A stretch of DNA of 64,000 nucleotides from Pseudomonas cavernicola (GTDB taxonomy: Bacteria; Pseudomonadota; Gammaproteobacteria; Pseudomonadales; Pseudomonadaceae), in NCBI RefSeq assembly GCF_003596405.1, contig NZ_QYUR01000002.1:2682501-2746500 (forward strand), written 5' to 3'. Under the pieces are notes generated by a model, which saw only the letters and a program-made list of their open reading frames with translations, did no database searches and was not told the DNA's origin. Within the stretch, counting starts at the first letter, position 1, and each line of letters opens with the position of its first letter. This document shows, piece by piece, positions 1-9,561 of the stretch. A program made the translations under genes and the position numbers.

Positions 1-1
1 G

Positions 2-76
2 CCATACGACTCCCGCTTGGAAGAACTGGAAGCCCGCGTGGCCGCCTTGGAGGAACGCCTGGCCAGGCTGGAGTAG
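2..76 (+). CDS. C-terminal end of an unidentified coiled-coil protein (partial)
   Basis: The open frame enters from the left edge and stops at TAG 74-76, so only the last 24 residues are visible. They have a strong leucine heptad pattern with alternating Glu/Arg (ELEARVAALEERLARLE), typical of a short coiled coil at the end of a small membrane or scaffold protein. The product cannot be named from this tail. It ends about 245 bp before the convergent anti-sigma factor gene, so it belongs to a separate rightward unit. Reality of the frame is plausible from composition only. Confidence 0.45.
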   Translation, partial: PYDSRLEELEARVAALEERLARLE

Positions 77-131
77 GCCTAGTTGAGCAATGCTACCTGC
101 CCGCTAACTGTTGAGCCGGGCGGCAGCTCTT

Positions 132-196
132 CGTAGGAACGGCTGCCGCCTCGCGAAAGCCCCCAAGCATCGCGGGCATGGCCCACTCCTACGGGT
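132..196. repeat. REP-like intergenic palindrome
   Basis: A CGTAGGA...TCCTACG inverted repeat encloses a pattern resembling GCGGGCATGGCCC. Related strings recur near 34725 and 41158. Such 'taggagcgggccatgcccgcg' repeats are common between Pseudomonas genes. No gene is visible in 77-320 apart from this element. Confidence 0.5.
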
Positions 197-320
197 TTTG
201 CGCGTTTCCAATGCACGCCTTGCCTACGGAGTCAGGCACCGGCGGAAATAAATTGGCTATGTACCCGTTAGCAGCTTTGACTCGCGACCTTTTTCCACGG
301 CCTGCTAAATAGCCACCCGT

Positions 321-551
321 TCAGCGCGCCTTGCGCTGCTCGGCTAAACGCGCCGCCAACGGTTCCAGTTCAGGAATCGCAGCGTCCGGTAGCCTTCGCA
401 GCACCGCCTGGGTCAGCCGCATCTGGCGGATAAAGCGCCGGCATTTCCAGCAGATCGCCAGATGGGTGCGCACCGCTATCCGCTCGCGAAAGCTCAACTG
501 AGCATCGAGATAATCGCTGGAATGTGCCACCAATTCCTTACAACTCAGCAC
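321..551 (-). CDS. zinc-binding anti-sigma factor (zf-HC2 type)
   Basis: A 76-aa protein with the HxxxCxxC signature of zinc-binding anti-sigma domains (HLAICWKC, about residues 30-37). Such proteins bind and hold the cognate ECF sigma factor in the cytoplasm. There is no membrane segment, so it looks like a soluble anti-sigma rather than a transmembrane one. Its start overlaps the end of the ECF sigma gene by 7 nt, which implies translational coupling and a sigma/anti-sigma pair. What signal it senses is not visible. Family assignment rests on the motif plus the gene pairing. Confidence 0.8.
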   Translation of the reverse strand: MLSCKELVAHSSDYLDAQLSFRERIAVRTHLAICWKCRRFIRQMRLTQAVLRRLPDAAIPELEPLAARLAEQRKAR

Positions 552-1156
552 TGGCCTGTCTCCTCGAAATGTTCCAGGGTGGCAAACACCTTCAGCCGTG
601 CCCGGTGCAGCAATACCCGAACATTGGAGAGCGAGATCTCCAAAAGATTACAGATCTCTTCCAACTCAAGGCCCTGGCGCTCGCGCAGCAGCAACACGCT
701 GCCCTGCAACTCGGAGAGACTACTCAAGGTTTTTTCCAGGCATTCGCGCAGCTCGTCTTCGGTCAGCAAGGCTTCCGGCGAGTCCTGATGCCAGGCAAAA
801 GGCGCCGCCAGCCAGTGGCCGTCTTCGGCAAATCGCGATCCATCGATTGTGCCATGCGGTGCTGGCAGGTCATCCAGCAACACCTCGCGGCGGTTCTGCT
901 TGAGCCGGCTCTTGGCGGTATTGGCGGTGATGGTCAGCAGCCAGGTCTTCAGGCTGGAACGGCCCTGAAAGCCGTCCAGGCTACGGACTACGGCGAGCCA
1001 GGCGTCCTGCACCACCTCATCGGCGTTGCGGCTGCCGACGATGGCATAGGTCACCGCCCGCATGGCGCCCTGGTAGGCCGCGACCAGCTCACGGAACGCC
1101 TGCTGCTCGCCGGCCAACAGGCGAGGCAGCAGATCGGCGTCGAGCGGCTGGCTCAT
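545..1156 (-). CDS. ECF-family RNA polymerase sigma factor
   Basis: A 203-aa sigma-70 family ECF factor. Region 2 is at about residues 10-80 (FRELVAAYQGAMRAVTY, then DEVVQDAWLAVVRSL). Region 4 is the C-terminal helix-turn-helix (GLELEEICNLLEISLSNVRVLLHRAR). It would direct RNA polymerase to a small regulon. The gene starts at the stop codon of the upstream KAS III-like gene (ATG/TGA overlap at 1156) and overlaps the anti-sigma gene downstream, so the three form one leftward unit. In PAO1 the equivalent place, from memory, is PA3285 next to PA3286. The regulon is unknown. Confidence 0.9.
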   Translation of the reverse strand: MSQPLDADLLPRLLAGEQQAFRELVAAYQGAMRAVTYAIVGSRNADEVVQDAWLAVVRSLDGFQGRSSLKTWLLTITANTAKSRLKQNRREVLLDDLPAPHGTIDGSRFAEDGHWLAAPFAWHQDSPEALLTEDELRECLEKTLSSLSELQGSVLLLRERQGLELEEICNLLEISLSNVRVLLHRARLKVFATLEHFEETGQC

Positions 1157-2277
1157 CAGTGTTTACGAAGAATCACGCTGCCGATTGAATAACCGGCACC
1201 GAAGGAGCTGAGCACCCCCAACGCACCGCTCGGCAAATCATCCTGGTTCTTATGAAAAGCGATGACCGAGCCGGCCGAACTGGTATTGGCGTAGGTATCG
1301 AGAATCACCGGTGCCTCATGCGCCTCCGCCTCACGGCCAAGCAGCTTCTTGGTGATCAGCTGGTTCATGCTGAGGTTGGCCTGGTGCAGCCAGAAGCGTT
1401 TGACGTCGGATACGTTGATGCCATTCTCGCGCAGGTGCGTGCCGACCAATTCGGCGACCATCGGGCAGACGTCGCGGAACACCTTGCGGCCTTCCTGCAC
1501 GAACAGTTTGTCCGGCGCACCGATGCCCTCTTCCCCAGCGCGGTTGAGGAAGCCGAAGTTGTTGCGGATGTTGTTGGAGAACTGGGTCAGCAGCTTGGTA
1601 CTGACCACATCGAACTGGTGCTTGGAGGTGGCCAGATCGGCGCGCTCGAGTAGCACGGCGGTGGCCGCATCGCCGAAGATAAAATGGCTGTCGCGGTCAC
1701 GGAAGTTCAGGTGACCGGTGCAGATCTCCGGGCTGACCACCAGCACCGCGCGGGCTTGGCCGAGCTGCACGCTGTTGGTCGCCGCCTGGATCCCGAAAGT
1801 GGCGGATGAGCAGGCCACGTTCATGTCGTAAGCAAAGCCCTGGATACCCAGCGCGGCCTGTACTTCGATGGCCACCGCCGGGTAAGCGCGTTGCAGATTC
1901 GAACAGGCGACGATAACCCCGTCGACATCCGCCGCGGTTTTGCCGGCACGCGCCAACGCTTCTTCAGCCGCGCCGACCGCCATCTGGCAGAGAATGCCCC
2001 ACTCGTCGTTGGAACGTTCCGGGATCCGCGGCGTCATGCGCTGCGGGTCGAGGATGCCGGCCTTGTCCATCACGAAGCGGCTCTTGATGCCCGAGGCCTT
2101 TTCGATAAAGGCACTGCTGGACTCATTCAACGGCTCCAGCTCACCACGTTCGATGGCCGCCGCATTGTCGGCGTTGAATTGCCGAACATAGGTATTGAAG
2201 GATTCCACCAGCTCATCGTTAGAGATGCTGTTTGCCGGGGTATACAGGCCGGTACCGCTGATGACGACGTTATACAC
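1156..2277 (-). CDS. beta-ketoacyl-ACP synthase III family protein (PA3286-like)
   Basis: A 373-aa thiolase-fold condensing enzyme. The catalytic triad is complete: Cys156 in NVACSSATF, His298 in WLHQANLSMNQ and Asn331 in YANTSSAGS. The GTG start at 2277 is chosen because a GAGG ribosome site lies 7 nt upstream and because it gives MYNVVISGTGLYTP, the expected N terminus; a longer reading frame upstream adds non-homologous residues. The P. aeruginosa homologue PA3286 has been reported to condense medium-chain acyl-CoA from beta-oxidation with malonyl-ACP, shunting fatty acids back into synthesis. The nearby fadD and phaJ genes fit that theme. Substrate here is inferred. Confidence 0.88.
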   Translation of the reverse strand: MYNVVISGTGLYTPANSISNDELVESFNTYVRQFNADNAAAIERGELEPLNESSSAFIEKASGIKSRFVMDKAGILDPQRMTPRIPERSNDEWGILCQMAVGAAEEALARAGKTAADVDGVIVACSNLQRAYPAVAIEVQAALGIQGFAYDMNVACSSATFGIQAATNSVQLGQARAVLVVSPEICTGHLNFRDRDSHFIFGDAATAVLLERADLATSKHQFDVVSTKLLTQFSNNIRNNFGFLNRAGEEGIGAPDKLFVQEGRKVFRDVCPMVAELVGTHLRENGINVSDVKRFWLHQANLSMNQLITKKLLGREAEAHEAPVILDTYANTSSAGSVIAFHKNQDDLPSGALGVLSSFGAGYSIGSVILRKH

Positions 2278-2433
2278 GGTCGTTCCTCTTGCAGGCTTAT
2301 TGATCGGAATGGCGGCTATTGTGCCCGAAAACAGTGAAAAACCCCCAGCCTTCCAGGCTGACATTCGTCAGGGCATTATCGGCGGATGCTTTGGCTGAAC
2401 AGTCGTACCGAATGACGAAATGAGGAGAACATC

Positions 2434-2790
2434 ATGGGCTCCACAGTCCACATCAACGCAACTGACGGCAGCGGTCAATTCACGCCTACCTGGCCTTGCC
2501 GGAAGGCGGCAAAGGCCCGGGGATTGTCATAGGCCAGGAAATTTTTGGCGTAAACCCAAGCATGCGCGCGGTAGCCGATTTCTATGCCGAGGAAGGTTAT
2601 GTCGCCATCGTTCCCGATCTGTTCTGGCGCCTGGAACCGGGCATCGAGCTGGGCTAGCAAGGAGCGGACTCTCAACGGGCCTTCGAGCGGTACCAGCGTT
2701 TCGACGTGGACAAAGGCATCGACGACATCGCCGCGACTGCCGCCCTGCGTGCGCTGCCGGCTGTAGACGGCGCAGCCGGCGTCGGCTTCA
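2434..2790 (+). pseudogene. dienelactone hydrolase relic (N-terminal part only)
   Basis: Starts with a good ribosome site (AGGAG) and ATG at 2434, then reads in the family pattern only if a one-base deletion near 2482 is corrected. After the correction the frame gives YLALPEGGKGPG, IVIGQEIFGVNPSMRAVADF and YVAIVPDLFWRLEPG, typical of dienelactone hydrolases (carboxymethylenebutenolidase family). A TAG at about 2656 interrupts it again. The readable part ends at AAGVGF, just where the nucleophile-elbow Cys motif (GFCLGG) should follow. The catalytic core and C-terminal half are missing. It is clearly dead. Confidence 0.75.
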
Positions 2791-2796
2791 AAGGAG

Positions 2797-3175
2797 CTGA
2801 GCCGTTTCTATCAACACCATTTCGTCCACGGTAATCCGCCGGACACCATGCTGACGCCGATCTCGCGCACCGTGGGCGCCACCCAACTGGTCGACGAATT
2901 CCTGTTCAGCTTCACCCACACCACCGAAATCGACTGGATGCTCCCAGGCATCGCCCCCACTGGTAGATGCGTGGTGATCCCGATGGTCGGGGTGATCAAG
3001 TTTCGCGGCGCCAAGCTGTGCCACGAACACCTGTACTGGGATCAGGCCAGCGTGCTGGTACAAATCGGCCTGCTCGACCCGAAACTGCTGTGTGGGATCG
3101 GCACACAAGCTGCTGGACGAGTCGCTGCCGTCCAACACCCTGATGGCTCGCTGGAAGGAAAGCACGGGGAAGTGA
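2797..3175 (+). pseudogene. NTF2-like (SnoaL-type) protein relic
   Basis: Directly after the dienelactone hydrolase relic the frame reads LSRFYQHHFVHGNPPDT, then PISRTVGATQLVDEFLFSFTH and EIDWMLPGIAPTGR, with CHEHLYWDQASVLVQIGLLDP further on. This is an NTF2-like fold protein often found beside dienelactone hydrolases. A frameshift near 3105 is needed to reach its end (KLLDESLPSNTLMARWKESTG, stop TGA 3173-3175). The N terminus is absent because the joint to the preceding relic is a deletion. It is interpreted as the remains of a two-gene unit fused by internal deletion. Confidence 0.65.
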
Positions 3176-3216
3176 TCGACCTGCTCCATGGGCCAACGTA
3201 CGCGGCCCCGCAACCC

Positions 3217-3250
3217 GGTGGGTTACGGCCCGCGGCTTAACCCACCCTAC
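3217..3250. repeat. GTGGGTTA...TAACCCAC intergenic repeat, copy 1
   Basis: Contains the 9-bp inverted repeat GGTGGGTTA (3217-3225) / TAACCCACC (3238-3246) followed by CTAC. It matches the longer palindromic repeat at 28801-28902, showing a dispersed repeat family. Confidence 0.55.
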
Positions 3251-3262
3251 GGAATGGAGAGG

Positions 3263-3430
3263 CTATTCAGCTCTCCACCCTCCCCACTGTTTCGCCCGCC
3301 GCTTGTCCGAGAGCGGCGGCTTGGTTCCCAACTGCTGGGCGAACAGCGGCACGCGGTATTCCTCCAACATCCAGCGATAGAGCAGCAGTTGCGGATCGCG
3401 CTTACCTTTCTGCAAATGCTTAGCCGCACA
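3263..3430 (-). pseudogene. relic of the 3' end of an hrpA-like helicase gene
   Basis: On the minus strand this stretch reads [33 protein letters not shown] and TKPPLSDKRRAKQW before a TAG at 3263-3265. By eye about 39 of 47 residues match the C terminus of the intact HrpA encoded at 5650-9561, and the DNA matches strongly (3320-3429 against 5704-5813). Nothing upstream of residue AKH continues the homology. It is the tail of a second hrpA copy, left by duplication or deletion. The short frame is still open, so the event may be fairly young or came from a divergent paralogue. Confidence 0.75.
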
Positions 3431-3870
3431 CACCTGTCATCTATGTGTCCGGTCTATACCCCAGGCAAACCAAAACCCCATACGTCCCCGGATATTCGCA
3501 GCCGTTCGGGTCGTAAAAAATATTTAACCTCTCAATCTGTAAAATATTATGAAATACCTTATAAATCATTATGTTGGCCAAACTCAGAAATTTGTCCCAG
3601 ACAGTTTTCTGGTCGAATATCTTAACAAATCAACCTAATTCGTTTGACATATTTTACGGCCTTGGCAGACTGGCTCCATGGTTCTGGTTGTCGGGAAGCC
3701 GTCGTGAGTAGTTTCAACAGCCTGTCCGCACTCCCGGCGGGGGACACAGGAAACACCTACGCGACGGCAGTTGCACCCATCCAGAGTCCGCAACAAACAG
3801 GAAGCGCCGAGGCGATACAGGCTCTTTCTGCACAGTAATGGCAGGCACCCCGCCTGCCCCAAGGTGATAT
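3431..3870. promoter_or_regulatory. AT-rich leader region upstream of the glutamine amidotransferase gene
   Basis: No convincing gene. Bases 3510-3660 are much more AT-rich than the surroundings, with runs such as TAAAATATTATGAAAT, a TTGACA at 3644-3649 without a clear -10 partner, and a CCAGA/TCTGG inverted repeat at 3597-3612. This looks like the promoter/operator zone for the gene at 3871, which has a ribosome site AAGGTGAT. Exact promoter elements cannot be assigned from sequence alone. Confidence 0.35.
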
Positions 3871-4662
3871 ATGTCCAACAACAATACTGGCAACACCCAG
3901 AACGCCAAACGTAAACCTGTCGTCCTTATGCCCATGGGGGCCCAAGAGCGCAAAGGTCATGACTATCAGGTGATGACCAAGAAGTACATGAGCCCTCTGG
4001 TCGAGATCTCTGGTTGCGTGCCCCTGTTGGCACCCACCTGCTTCGGCACTGAAGACCTCGAGCAATACCTGTCCATGGTCGACGGCGTGTACCTCACCGG
4101 TGCCGGCAGCAACATCGACCCGGCTCTCTACGGCCAGGAGAACCTGACACCCGATAAGTCCCAGGACAGGGACCGCGACCTGTTCGACCTGCCGCTGATC
4201 CGCGCCGCACTGGACATGGGCCTGCCTCTCTTCGGCATCTGCCGCGGCATGCAGGAACTGAATGTGGCGCTCGGTGGTGACATGCATCAGAAGCTGTACC
4301 AGACCCCCGGCCTGAACGACCACCGCGAAGACACCACCACCCCGGTGGCCGAGCAGTACGCCGATATACACCCGGTGCGTCTGGTACCGAACACCTGGCT
4401 CGCCGAACTGATGCAGCAGGATGAAATTCCAGTGAACTCGCTGCACGGCCAGGGCATCAAGACCCTGGGCAAGGGCCTGCAGGCGCTGGCACACGCCGAG
4501 GACGGGCTGGTAGAAGCAGTTCACCTACCGGAACTGCCGCAATTCACCCTCGGCGTGCAGTGGCACCCGGAATGGCTGGCCGCGCAGAACCCCCACTCTG
4601 TGCGCCTGTTCCAGGCCTTCGGCGAGGCCTGCCGGAACCGCGCTGAGCAGCGCAGCCGCTAA
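3871..4662 (+). CDS. gamma-glutamyl-GABA hydrolase-type class I glutamine amidotransferase (PuuD/PauD-like)
   Basis: A 263-aa peptidase C26 protein. The nucleophile Cys124 lies in LFGICRGMQELNVALGG, and the His232/Glu234 pair in LGVQWHPEW, so the catalytic triad is intact. Family members (PuuD in E. coli, PauD and SpuA in Pseudomonas) hydrolyse gamma-glutamyl-GABA to glutamate and GABA in the gamma-glutamylated putrescine pathway. A charged Asn/Lys-rich leader of about 14 residues precedes the domain. It is a single gene with its own AT-rich upstream region. An agmatine-to-putrescine operon 6-10 kb away fits polyamine catabolism, but no pau ligase or oxidase is beside it, so the exact substrate is uncertain. 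Confidence 0.85.
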   Translation: MSNNNTGNTQNAKRKPVVLMPMGAQERKGHDYQVMTKKYMSPLVEISGCVPLLAPTCFGTEDLEQYLSMVDGVYLTGAGSNIDPALYGQENLTPDKSQDRDRDLFDLPLIRAALDMGLPLFGICRGMQELNVALGGDMHQKLYQTPGLNDHREDTTTPVAEQYADIHPVRLVPNTWLAELMQQDEIPVNSLHGQGIKTLGKGLQALAHAEDGLVEAVHLPELPQFTLGVQWHPEWLAAQNPHSVRLFQAFGEACRNRAEQRSR

Positions 4663-4838
4663 ACCGTCTGGCTACGACCGGCGCAGACCTCTCCCGTGAG
4701 GGGCGGCCTGCGCTGGCCCGCCGAGTGCATCTGCGGACGCCTACGCGCTGCGCAAGTTGCAAGGTAGCCTGGATATCGACTCGGCGGAAAACCGCTTCGC
4801 GGATTGTCCACCCTACGCAGGCGCATCTGACTTGATCG

Positions 4839-4859
4839 TTCCCACGCTCCGCGTGGGAA
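4839..4859. repeat. REP hairpin
   Basis: Perfect 9-bp stem TTCCCACGC / GCGTGGGAA with a 3-nt loop (TCC). GTTCCCACGCTCCGCGTGGG is a common Pseudomonas REP core, normally mobilised by a RAYT transposase encoded elsewhere; no such transposase is present in this window. Confidence 0.7.
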
Positions 4860-5187
4860 TGCAGCCCTCGACGCTCCAGCGTCCAGCCAGCTATTTCCAC
4901 AGCCCCCCTGGCGCTTGATTGCAGCCTGGCAGGACGGGGGATACCCGCGCCACCTACCCATCTACAACTAGATCATCGCCCTACATGACTTATGCGGCTC
5001 GCTCAGCCTCCGTGCCCCTTAGCCCCAAGGTGGTGCAGGTTCAAGGTTTTGACCAGATGGCCTGTAGCCCAGATTGCCAAGGCAACCACCAGGCACATGC
5101 TCGCGAACGCCAACCAGGCGTTTGGCCACAACAGAGGCATCCCAAACAAGATCAGACTGTCGAGCTAAAGGGGTCGGAGTGATTTAA

Positions 5188-5220
5188 AAATGAAAAAATG
5201 GGCAGATTTGTTTTCTGCCC
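5188..5220 (-). terminator. putative rho-independent terminator (minus strand)
   Basis: Stem GGGCAGA (5200-5206) / TCTGCCC (5214-5220) with a 7-nt loop. On the minus strand it is followed by ATTTTTTCATTTTTA, a good uridine tract. It could end leftward transcripts from hrpA, whose stop is 430 bp upstream, although that distance is long. Confidence 0.5.
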
Positions 5221-5592
5221 CTGACTTAAACGGTGCACGGCCTACGGCGAGTGCACTCTACGTTTCAGATGCCACCAATTAGCTCAATCCGATCATTGAA
5301 AGCCGGGCCGGGATAGCGCCCCTTCAGAAGGCCGAACGTAATCGTTGTGTAGGGGGTTGAGCGGCATGGATGCCGCGAAAGCTGCGATGGGCCAGGGATG
5401 GCCCTTCGCGGCGGACCCTCGGAGCGGCGATGGAGCGAGGGAACCCTGCGCGCAGCGCAGGGCCGGATGGCGGGGCAAGCCCTCTTGGTTACTTCTGGGG
5501 CGACTGCCAGAAGTGACCCGCCATAAGGGCGGAACCGAATCCAAGCGCCGATGAAAGTGCGGTGTTCGAACGCGAATGGTTAGGCCACAACT

Positions 5593-5633
5593 GCCCTCTC
5601 CCCCGCCCCTCTCCCATAAATGGGCGAGGGGAG
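5593..5633. repeat. CCCCTCTCCC palindromic repeat, copy 1
   Basis: An imperfect palindrome (CCCCTCTCCCA-TAA-ATGGGCGAGGGG) just downstream of hrpA. It is related to the copies at 47333-47371 and 47406-47447. Confidence 0.5.
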
Positions 5634-5649
5634 AAAAGCGTTCAGCGGC

Positions 5650-8600
5650 TTAGGCTTCGACCAAGCTCCACTGCTTGCTCACTCGCTTATCCGACACCGG
5701 CAGCTTGGTTCCCAACTGCTGGGCGAACAGCGAGACCCGGTACTCCTCCAACATCCAGCGATAGAGCACCAACTGCGGATCGCGCTTGCCTTCCTGCGCA
5801 TGCTTGGCCGCACGGGCCTGATACTGCGCCCATAACCCCGCCAGTTCGCCACTCCAGACCCGATCTTTCTGCAGCTGCGCGGAAAGCTTGTCGAAGCGCT
5901 GCTCGATGGCTTTCAGATAACGCGGCAACTCCTTCAGCCACTCCGCCGGCGTTTCGCGAACGAAACCCGGATAGACCAGATTGGCCAACTGCTGCTTGAT
6001 ATCGTTGAGCGCCACCGCCTGGGCCAGGTCGATCTTGCCTTTGAAGCGCTTTTGCAAGGCGTGCCAGAGCTTGAGAATCTCCAAGGTCAGCCGGGCCAGG
6101 CGCTCGGCATGCTCGGTCCAGGCACCGCGCTTCTGCTCGGCCAGCGCCGCCAAGCCGACGCCATCGCGCGGCAAGCTGGTTTCGCCATCGAGCACGCAGC
6201 TGTCCAGACTCGCCAGCAGGATGTCTTCGACCAGCGCCTCGACCCGACCCAACTCACGGTGCAACAGGCCCAGGTCGGTCAGCCCCGGCAACTTGCCGCG
6301 CAGGAACTTGGCCGGCTCGGCCAGCTGTTGCAGCAGCAAGCGCTGCAAGGCCCGGCGATGCTGGTACTCGGCTTCGGCCTGGGTCGGGAAGCGCCCCTCC
6401 TTGACCGTCCCGCCCTCTTCCACCAGCGCCGGATACACCGTCATCGACAGCCCGGCGATCTTCTGCTGGGTTTTCTCGGCCACCGCGGCGAACACCTTGG
6501 CCTCCACCGGGCGCTGCTCTTTCTCGGTACGCGGCACCGCCAAGGCCGCCTGACTGGCCTCGGCAAAACGGGCCGTTAGCTCAGCCAGATCGCGGCCTTC
6601 ACCAAGGAACTTGCCCTGGGCATCGACCACTTCCAGGTTCATCTTCAGGTGGCTGTCCAACTGCACCGCGGCCTCGACCCACGCCTCCTCGCTGACGCGC
6701 ACCCCTGTCATCCGTTGCAACTCGCGGCCGAGCGTCTCCGGCAGCGAGCTTTCGGCGAAGCTGATGCGTTGCAGCGCGGCCTTGACGAAGTCGGGTACCG
6801 GCACGAAGTTCTTGCGGATGGCTTTCGGCAGGTTGCGCACCAGGGCGATGCACTTGGCTTCCAGCACGCCCGGCACCAACCACTCCAGGCGCTCAGCCGG
6901 CAGTTGCGGCAACAACGGCGCCGGCACCCGCAGGGTCACGCCATCGCGCGGGTGATTGGGCTCGAAGTGGTAGGTCAACGGCAGTTCCAGCTCGCCCAGG
7001 CGCAATTTGTCTGGATAGTGCGCGGCGGTGACTTCGCTGGCATCGCGCGCCAGCACATCTTCCTCGTGCATGATCAACAATTGCGGGTTCTTCGCGCTCT
7101 CGATCTTGTACCAACTCTCGAAAGTCGCGGTCTGGTGAATCTCGGCCGGCAGGCGTGCTTCATAGAAGGCGAACAGCGTTTCCTCGTCGGCCAGAATGTC
7201 GCGACGGCGGGCCTTGGCTTCCAGCTCATCGAGCAGTTCCAGCAGCTCTTTATTGGCGCTCAAGCACTTGGCGCGGGATTGAATCTCGCCGCGCACCAGG
7301 CCTTCGCGAATAAACAGCTCGCGCGACACCACTGGGTCGATCGGCCCGTAATGTACCGGGCGCTTGCCGATGATGATCAGCCCGTAGAGAGTGATCTGCT
7401 CGTAGGCGACGACTTGCCCACGCTTCTTCTCCCAATGGGGTTCGAAGTGATTCTTCTTGATCAGGTGGCTGGCCAGGGGTTCGATCCAGTCCGGTTCGAT
7501 CTTCGCCACCTGGCGGGCAAACAGCTTGGTGGTTTCCACCAACTCGCCAGCCATCAGCCATTGCGGACGCTTCTTGCCCAGGCCGGATGAGGGGTGAATC
7601 CAGAAACGCCGCTGCCGCGCGCCGAGGTAATCGCCGTCTTCGGTTTTCTGCCCGATCTGACTGAGCAAACCCGACAGCACCGCCTTATGCAGCTTGGGAA
7701 AGTCCGCCGGCTCTTTGTTCAGGCTCAGCTGCAAGTCGCGGCAGATCAGGCTCAACTGACGATGGGAGTCGCGCCACTCGCGCAGCCGCAAATAGTTCAG
7801 GAAGTTCTTCCGGCACCAGCTACGCAGCGCACTGGAGCCGAGCGCCAGGCGTTGCTCTTCGAAACCGCGCCAAAGATTGACCAGCCCGGCGAAGTCGGAG
7901 TCCGCATCCTTCCACTGCGCGTGAGCCTGGTCGGCGGCTTGCTGACGTTCCGGTGGCCGCTCGCGCGGGTCTTGCACCGAGAGCGCGCTGGCGACCACCA
8001 GCACCTCTTGCAGGCTGCCCTGCTTGGCCGCCTCCAGCAGCATCCGGCCCAGACGCGGGTCCACCGGCAGGCGTGCCAGTTGGCGGCCCAGTGGCGTCAA
8101 CTGGCCTTCGCGGTTGACCGCCGACAGCTCCTGCAGCAGGTTGAAACCGTCACTGATGGCTTTGCCATCCGGCGGCTCGATAAAGGGGAACGCATCGATC
8201 TCGCCCAGACGCAGATGGAGCATCTGCAGGATCACCGCCGCCAGGTTGGTCCGCAGAATCTCCGGGTCGGTGAAAGCCGGGCGGCTGTTGAAATCCTCTT
8301 CGCTGTACAGACGCACGCAGAGCCCCGGCTCGACCCGGCCACAACGACCTTTGCGCTGATTGGCGCTGGCCTGGGACACCGCCTCGATCGGCAGGCGCTG
8401 GACCTTGGCGCGGTAACTGTAGCGGCTGATCCGCGCGGTACCGCTGTCGATCACATAACGAATACCCGGCACGGTCAGCGAGGTCTCGGCGACGTTGGTG
8501 GCCAACACCACGCGCCGGCCCGGATGCGACTGGAAAATCCGCTGCTGTTCGGCCGGCGACAGGCGCGCATACAGCGGCAGAATTTCGGTGTGCTTGAGCT

Positions 8601-9561
8601 GAGCTTTACGCAGCATCTCCGCCGCGTCGCGAATCTCCCGCTCGCCGGGCAGGAACACCAGTACATCGCCGGGGCGCTTGCCTTCGCTGCGCTCGAACGC
8701 GGCGATTTCATCCAGGGTCGCGAGGAGCGCCTGATCGACCGACAAATCCTCTTCGAGCCGATTACCCTCTTCGTCCTGCTCGGCAGTCAGCGGGCGATAC
8801 CAGGTGTCGACCGGGAAGGTGCGCCCGGAGACTTCGACAATCGGCGCATCGTTGAAGTGCTGGGAGAAGCGCGCAAGATCGATGGTCGCCGAGGTGATGA
8901 TGACTTTCAGGTCGGGTCGACGCGGCAGCAGGGTTTTCAGGTAGCCGAGGAGAAAGTCGATGTTCAGGCTGCGTTCGTGGGCTTCGTCGACGATGATCGT
9001 GTCGTAGCGTTCCAGGTAGCGGTCGTGCTGGGTTTCCGCCAGCAGGATGCCGTCGGTCATCAGCTTGATTAGGGTGTTGGCGTCACTCTGATCCTCGAAA
9101 CGCACCTGATAGCCGACCAAGGCGCCCAGCGGCGTCGCCAGCTCCTCGGCCACCCGCGTGGCCACACTGCGGGCGGCGATTCGGCGAGGCTGGGTGTGGC
9201 CAATCAGGCCGTGCTGACCACGGCCCAGCTCCAGGCAGATCTTCGGCAACTGGGTGGTTTTGCCTGAACCGGTTTCACCGGCGATCACCACCACTTGATG
9301 CTTTTCGATGGCCGCCTTGATCTCGTCGCGCTTGGCGGCAATCGGCAGGGCGTCGTCGTAGCGAATCGTCGGCACGCTCAGCCGCCGCGCCTCGACCTTG
9401 GCGCAGGACTGCTGGAAGCGCTCCAGCCATTGCGCCTGCTTGGCTTCGTCCGGCTGCTTGCGCAGTTCGTGCAACTGGCGACGCAGCCGATGCCGATCGG
9501 CCAGCAGGGTCTGCTCGAGGTTTTTCAGCAAGGAGTCGAAGGCGGGAATCGGGTCGGTCAT
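5650..9561 (-). CDS. hrpA: ATP-dependent RNA helicase HrpA
   Basis: A 1303-aa DEAH-box helicase, essentially the length of E. coli HrpA. Helicase motifs are intact: Walker [10 protein letters not shown] (95-103), DEAH (192-195), a SAT motif in ITSATIDL, motif V in [20 protein letters not shown] and motif [10 protein letters not shown]. The HA2/OB region and a long HrpA-specific C-terminal domain follow. The start at MTDPIPAF (9561) is chosen because upstream residues of the longer open frame show no family resemblance. HrpA acts on RNA in the cytoplasm and has been linked to mRNA processing and ribosome rescue. It appears monocistronic. A relic of a second 3' end lies 2.4 kb away. Confidence 0.95.
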   Translation of the reverse strand: MTDPIPAFDSLLKNLEQTLLADRHRLRRQLHELRKQPDEAKQAQWLERFQQSCAKVEARRLSVPTIRYDDALPIAAKRDEIKAAIEKHQVVVIAGETGSGKTTQLPKICLELGRGQHGLIGHTQPRRIAARSVATRVAEELATPLGALVGYQVRFEDQSDANTLIKLMTDGILLAETQHDRYLERYDTIIVDEAHERSLNIDFLLGYLKTLLPRRPDLKVIITSATIDLARFSQHFNDAPIVEVSGRTFPVDTWYRPLTAEQDEEGNRLEEDLSVDQALLATLDEIAAFERSEGKRPGDVLVFLPGEREIRDAAEMLRKAQLKHTEILPLYARLSPAEQQRIFQSHPGRRVVLATNVAETSLTVPGIRYVIDSGTARISRYSYRAKVQRLPIEAVSQASANQRKGRCGRVEPGLCVRLYSEEDFNSRPAFTDPEILRTNLAAVILQMLHLRLGEIDAFPFIEPPDGKAISDGFNLLQELSAVNREGQLTPLGRQLARLPVDPRLGRMLLEAAKQGSLQEVLVVASALSVQDPRERPPERQQAADQAHAQWKDADSDFAGLVNLWRGFEEQRLALGSSALRSWCRKNFLNYLRLREWRDSHRQLSLICRDLQLSLNKEPADFPKLHKAVLSGLLSQIGQKTEDGDYLGARQRRFWIHPSSGLGKKRPQWLMAGELVETTKLFARQVAKIEPDWIEPLASHLIKKNHFEPHWEKKRGQVVAYEQITLYGLIIIGKRPVHYGPIDPVVSRELFIREGLVRGEIQSRAKCLSANKELLELLDELEAKARRRDILADEETLFAFYEARLPAEIHQTATFESWYKIESAKNPQLLIMHEEDVLARDASEVTAAHYPDKLRLGELELPLTYHFEPNHPRDGVTLRVPAPLLPQLPAERLEWLVPGVLEAKCIALVRNLPKAIRKNFVPVPDFVKAALQRISFAESSLPETLGRELQRMTGVRVSEEAWVEAAVQLDSHLKMNLEVVDAQGKFLGEGRDLAELTARFAEASQAALAVPRTEKEQRPVEAKVFAAVAEKTQQKIAGLSMTVYPALVEEGGTVKEGRFPTQAEAEYQHRRALQRLLLQQLAEPAKFLRGKLPGLTDLGLLHRELGRVEALVEDILLASLDSCVLDGETSLPRDGVGLAALAEQKRGAWTEHAERLARLTLEILKLWHALQKRFKGKIDLAQAVALNDIKQQLANLVYPGFVRETPAEWLKELPRYLKAIEQRFDKLSAQLQKDRVWSGELAGLWAQYQARAAKHAQEGKRDPQLVLYRWMLEEYRVSLFAQQLGTKLPVSDKRVSKQWSLVEA

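Larger units (their letters stand above)
4663..5649. other. gene-free stretch with repeats and degraded sequence
   Basis: About 1 kb without a credible gene. It holds a REP hairpin (4839-4859), a probable terminator hairpin for the minus strand (5200-5220), a block at about 5360-5550 rich in short palindromes (for example CTGCGCGCAGCGCAG), and a CCCCTCTCCC palindrome (5593-5633). The 5360-5550 block resembles multi-copy intergenic DNA that I recall from other Pseudomonas genomes. Reading frames through it have no recognisable protein features. Confidence 0.55.

Noticed and set aside
524..1192. Long plus-strand frame (222 aa) opposite the ECF sigma gene
   Set aside because: It is antisense to a clear sigma factor with intact domains; the frame is a by-product of GC-rich codon use.
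5293..5554. Two opposing frames of 69 and 83 aa in the gap before hrpA
   Set aside because: They lie in palindrome-rich DNA that looks like a dispersed intergenic repeat; no ribosome sites or domains.
7594..9072. 492-aa plus-strand frame inside hrpA
   Set aside because: Antisense to the helicase core; no domain pattern and rich in Arg/Gln/His/Leu as expected for a mirror frame.
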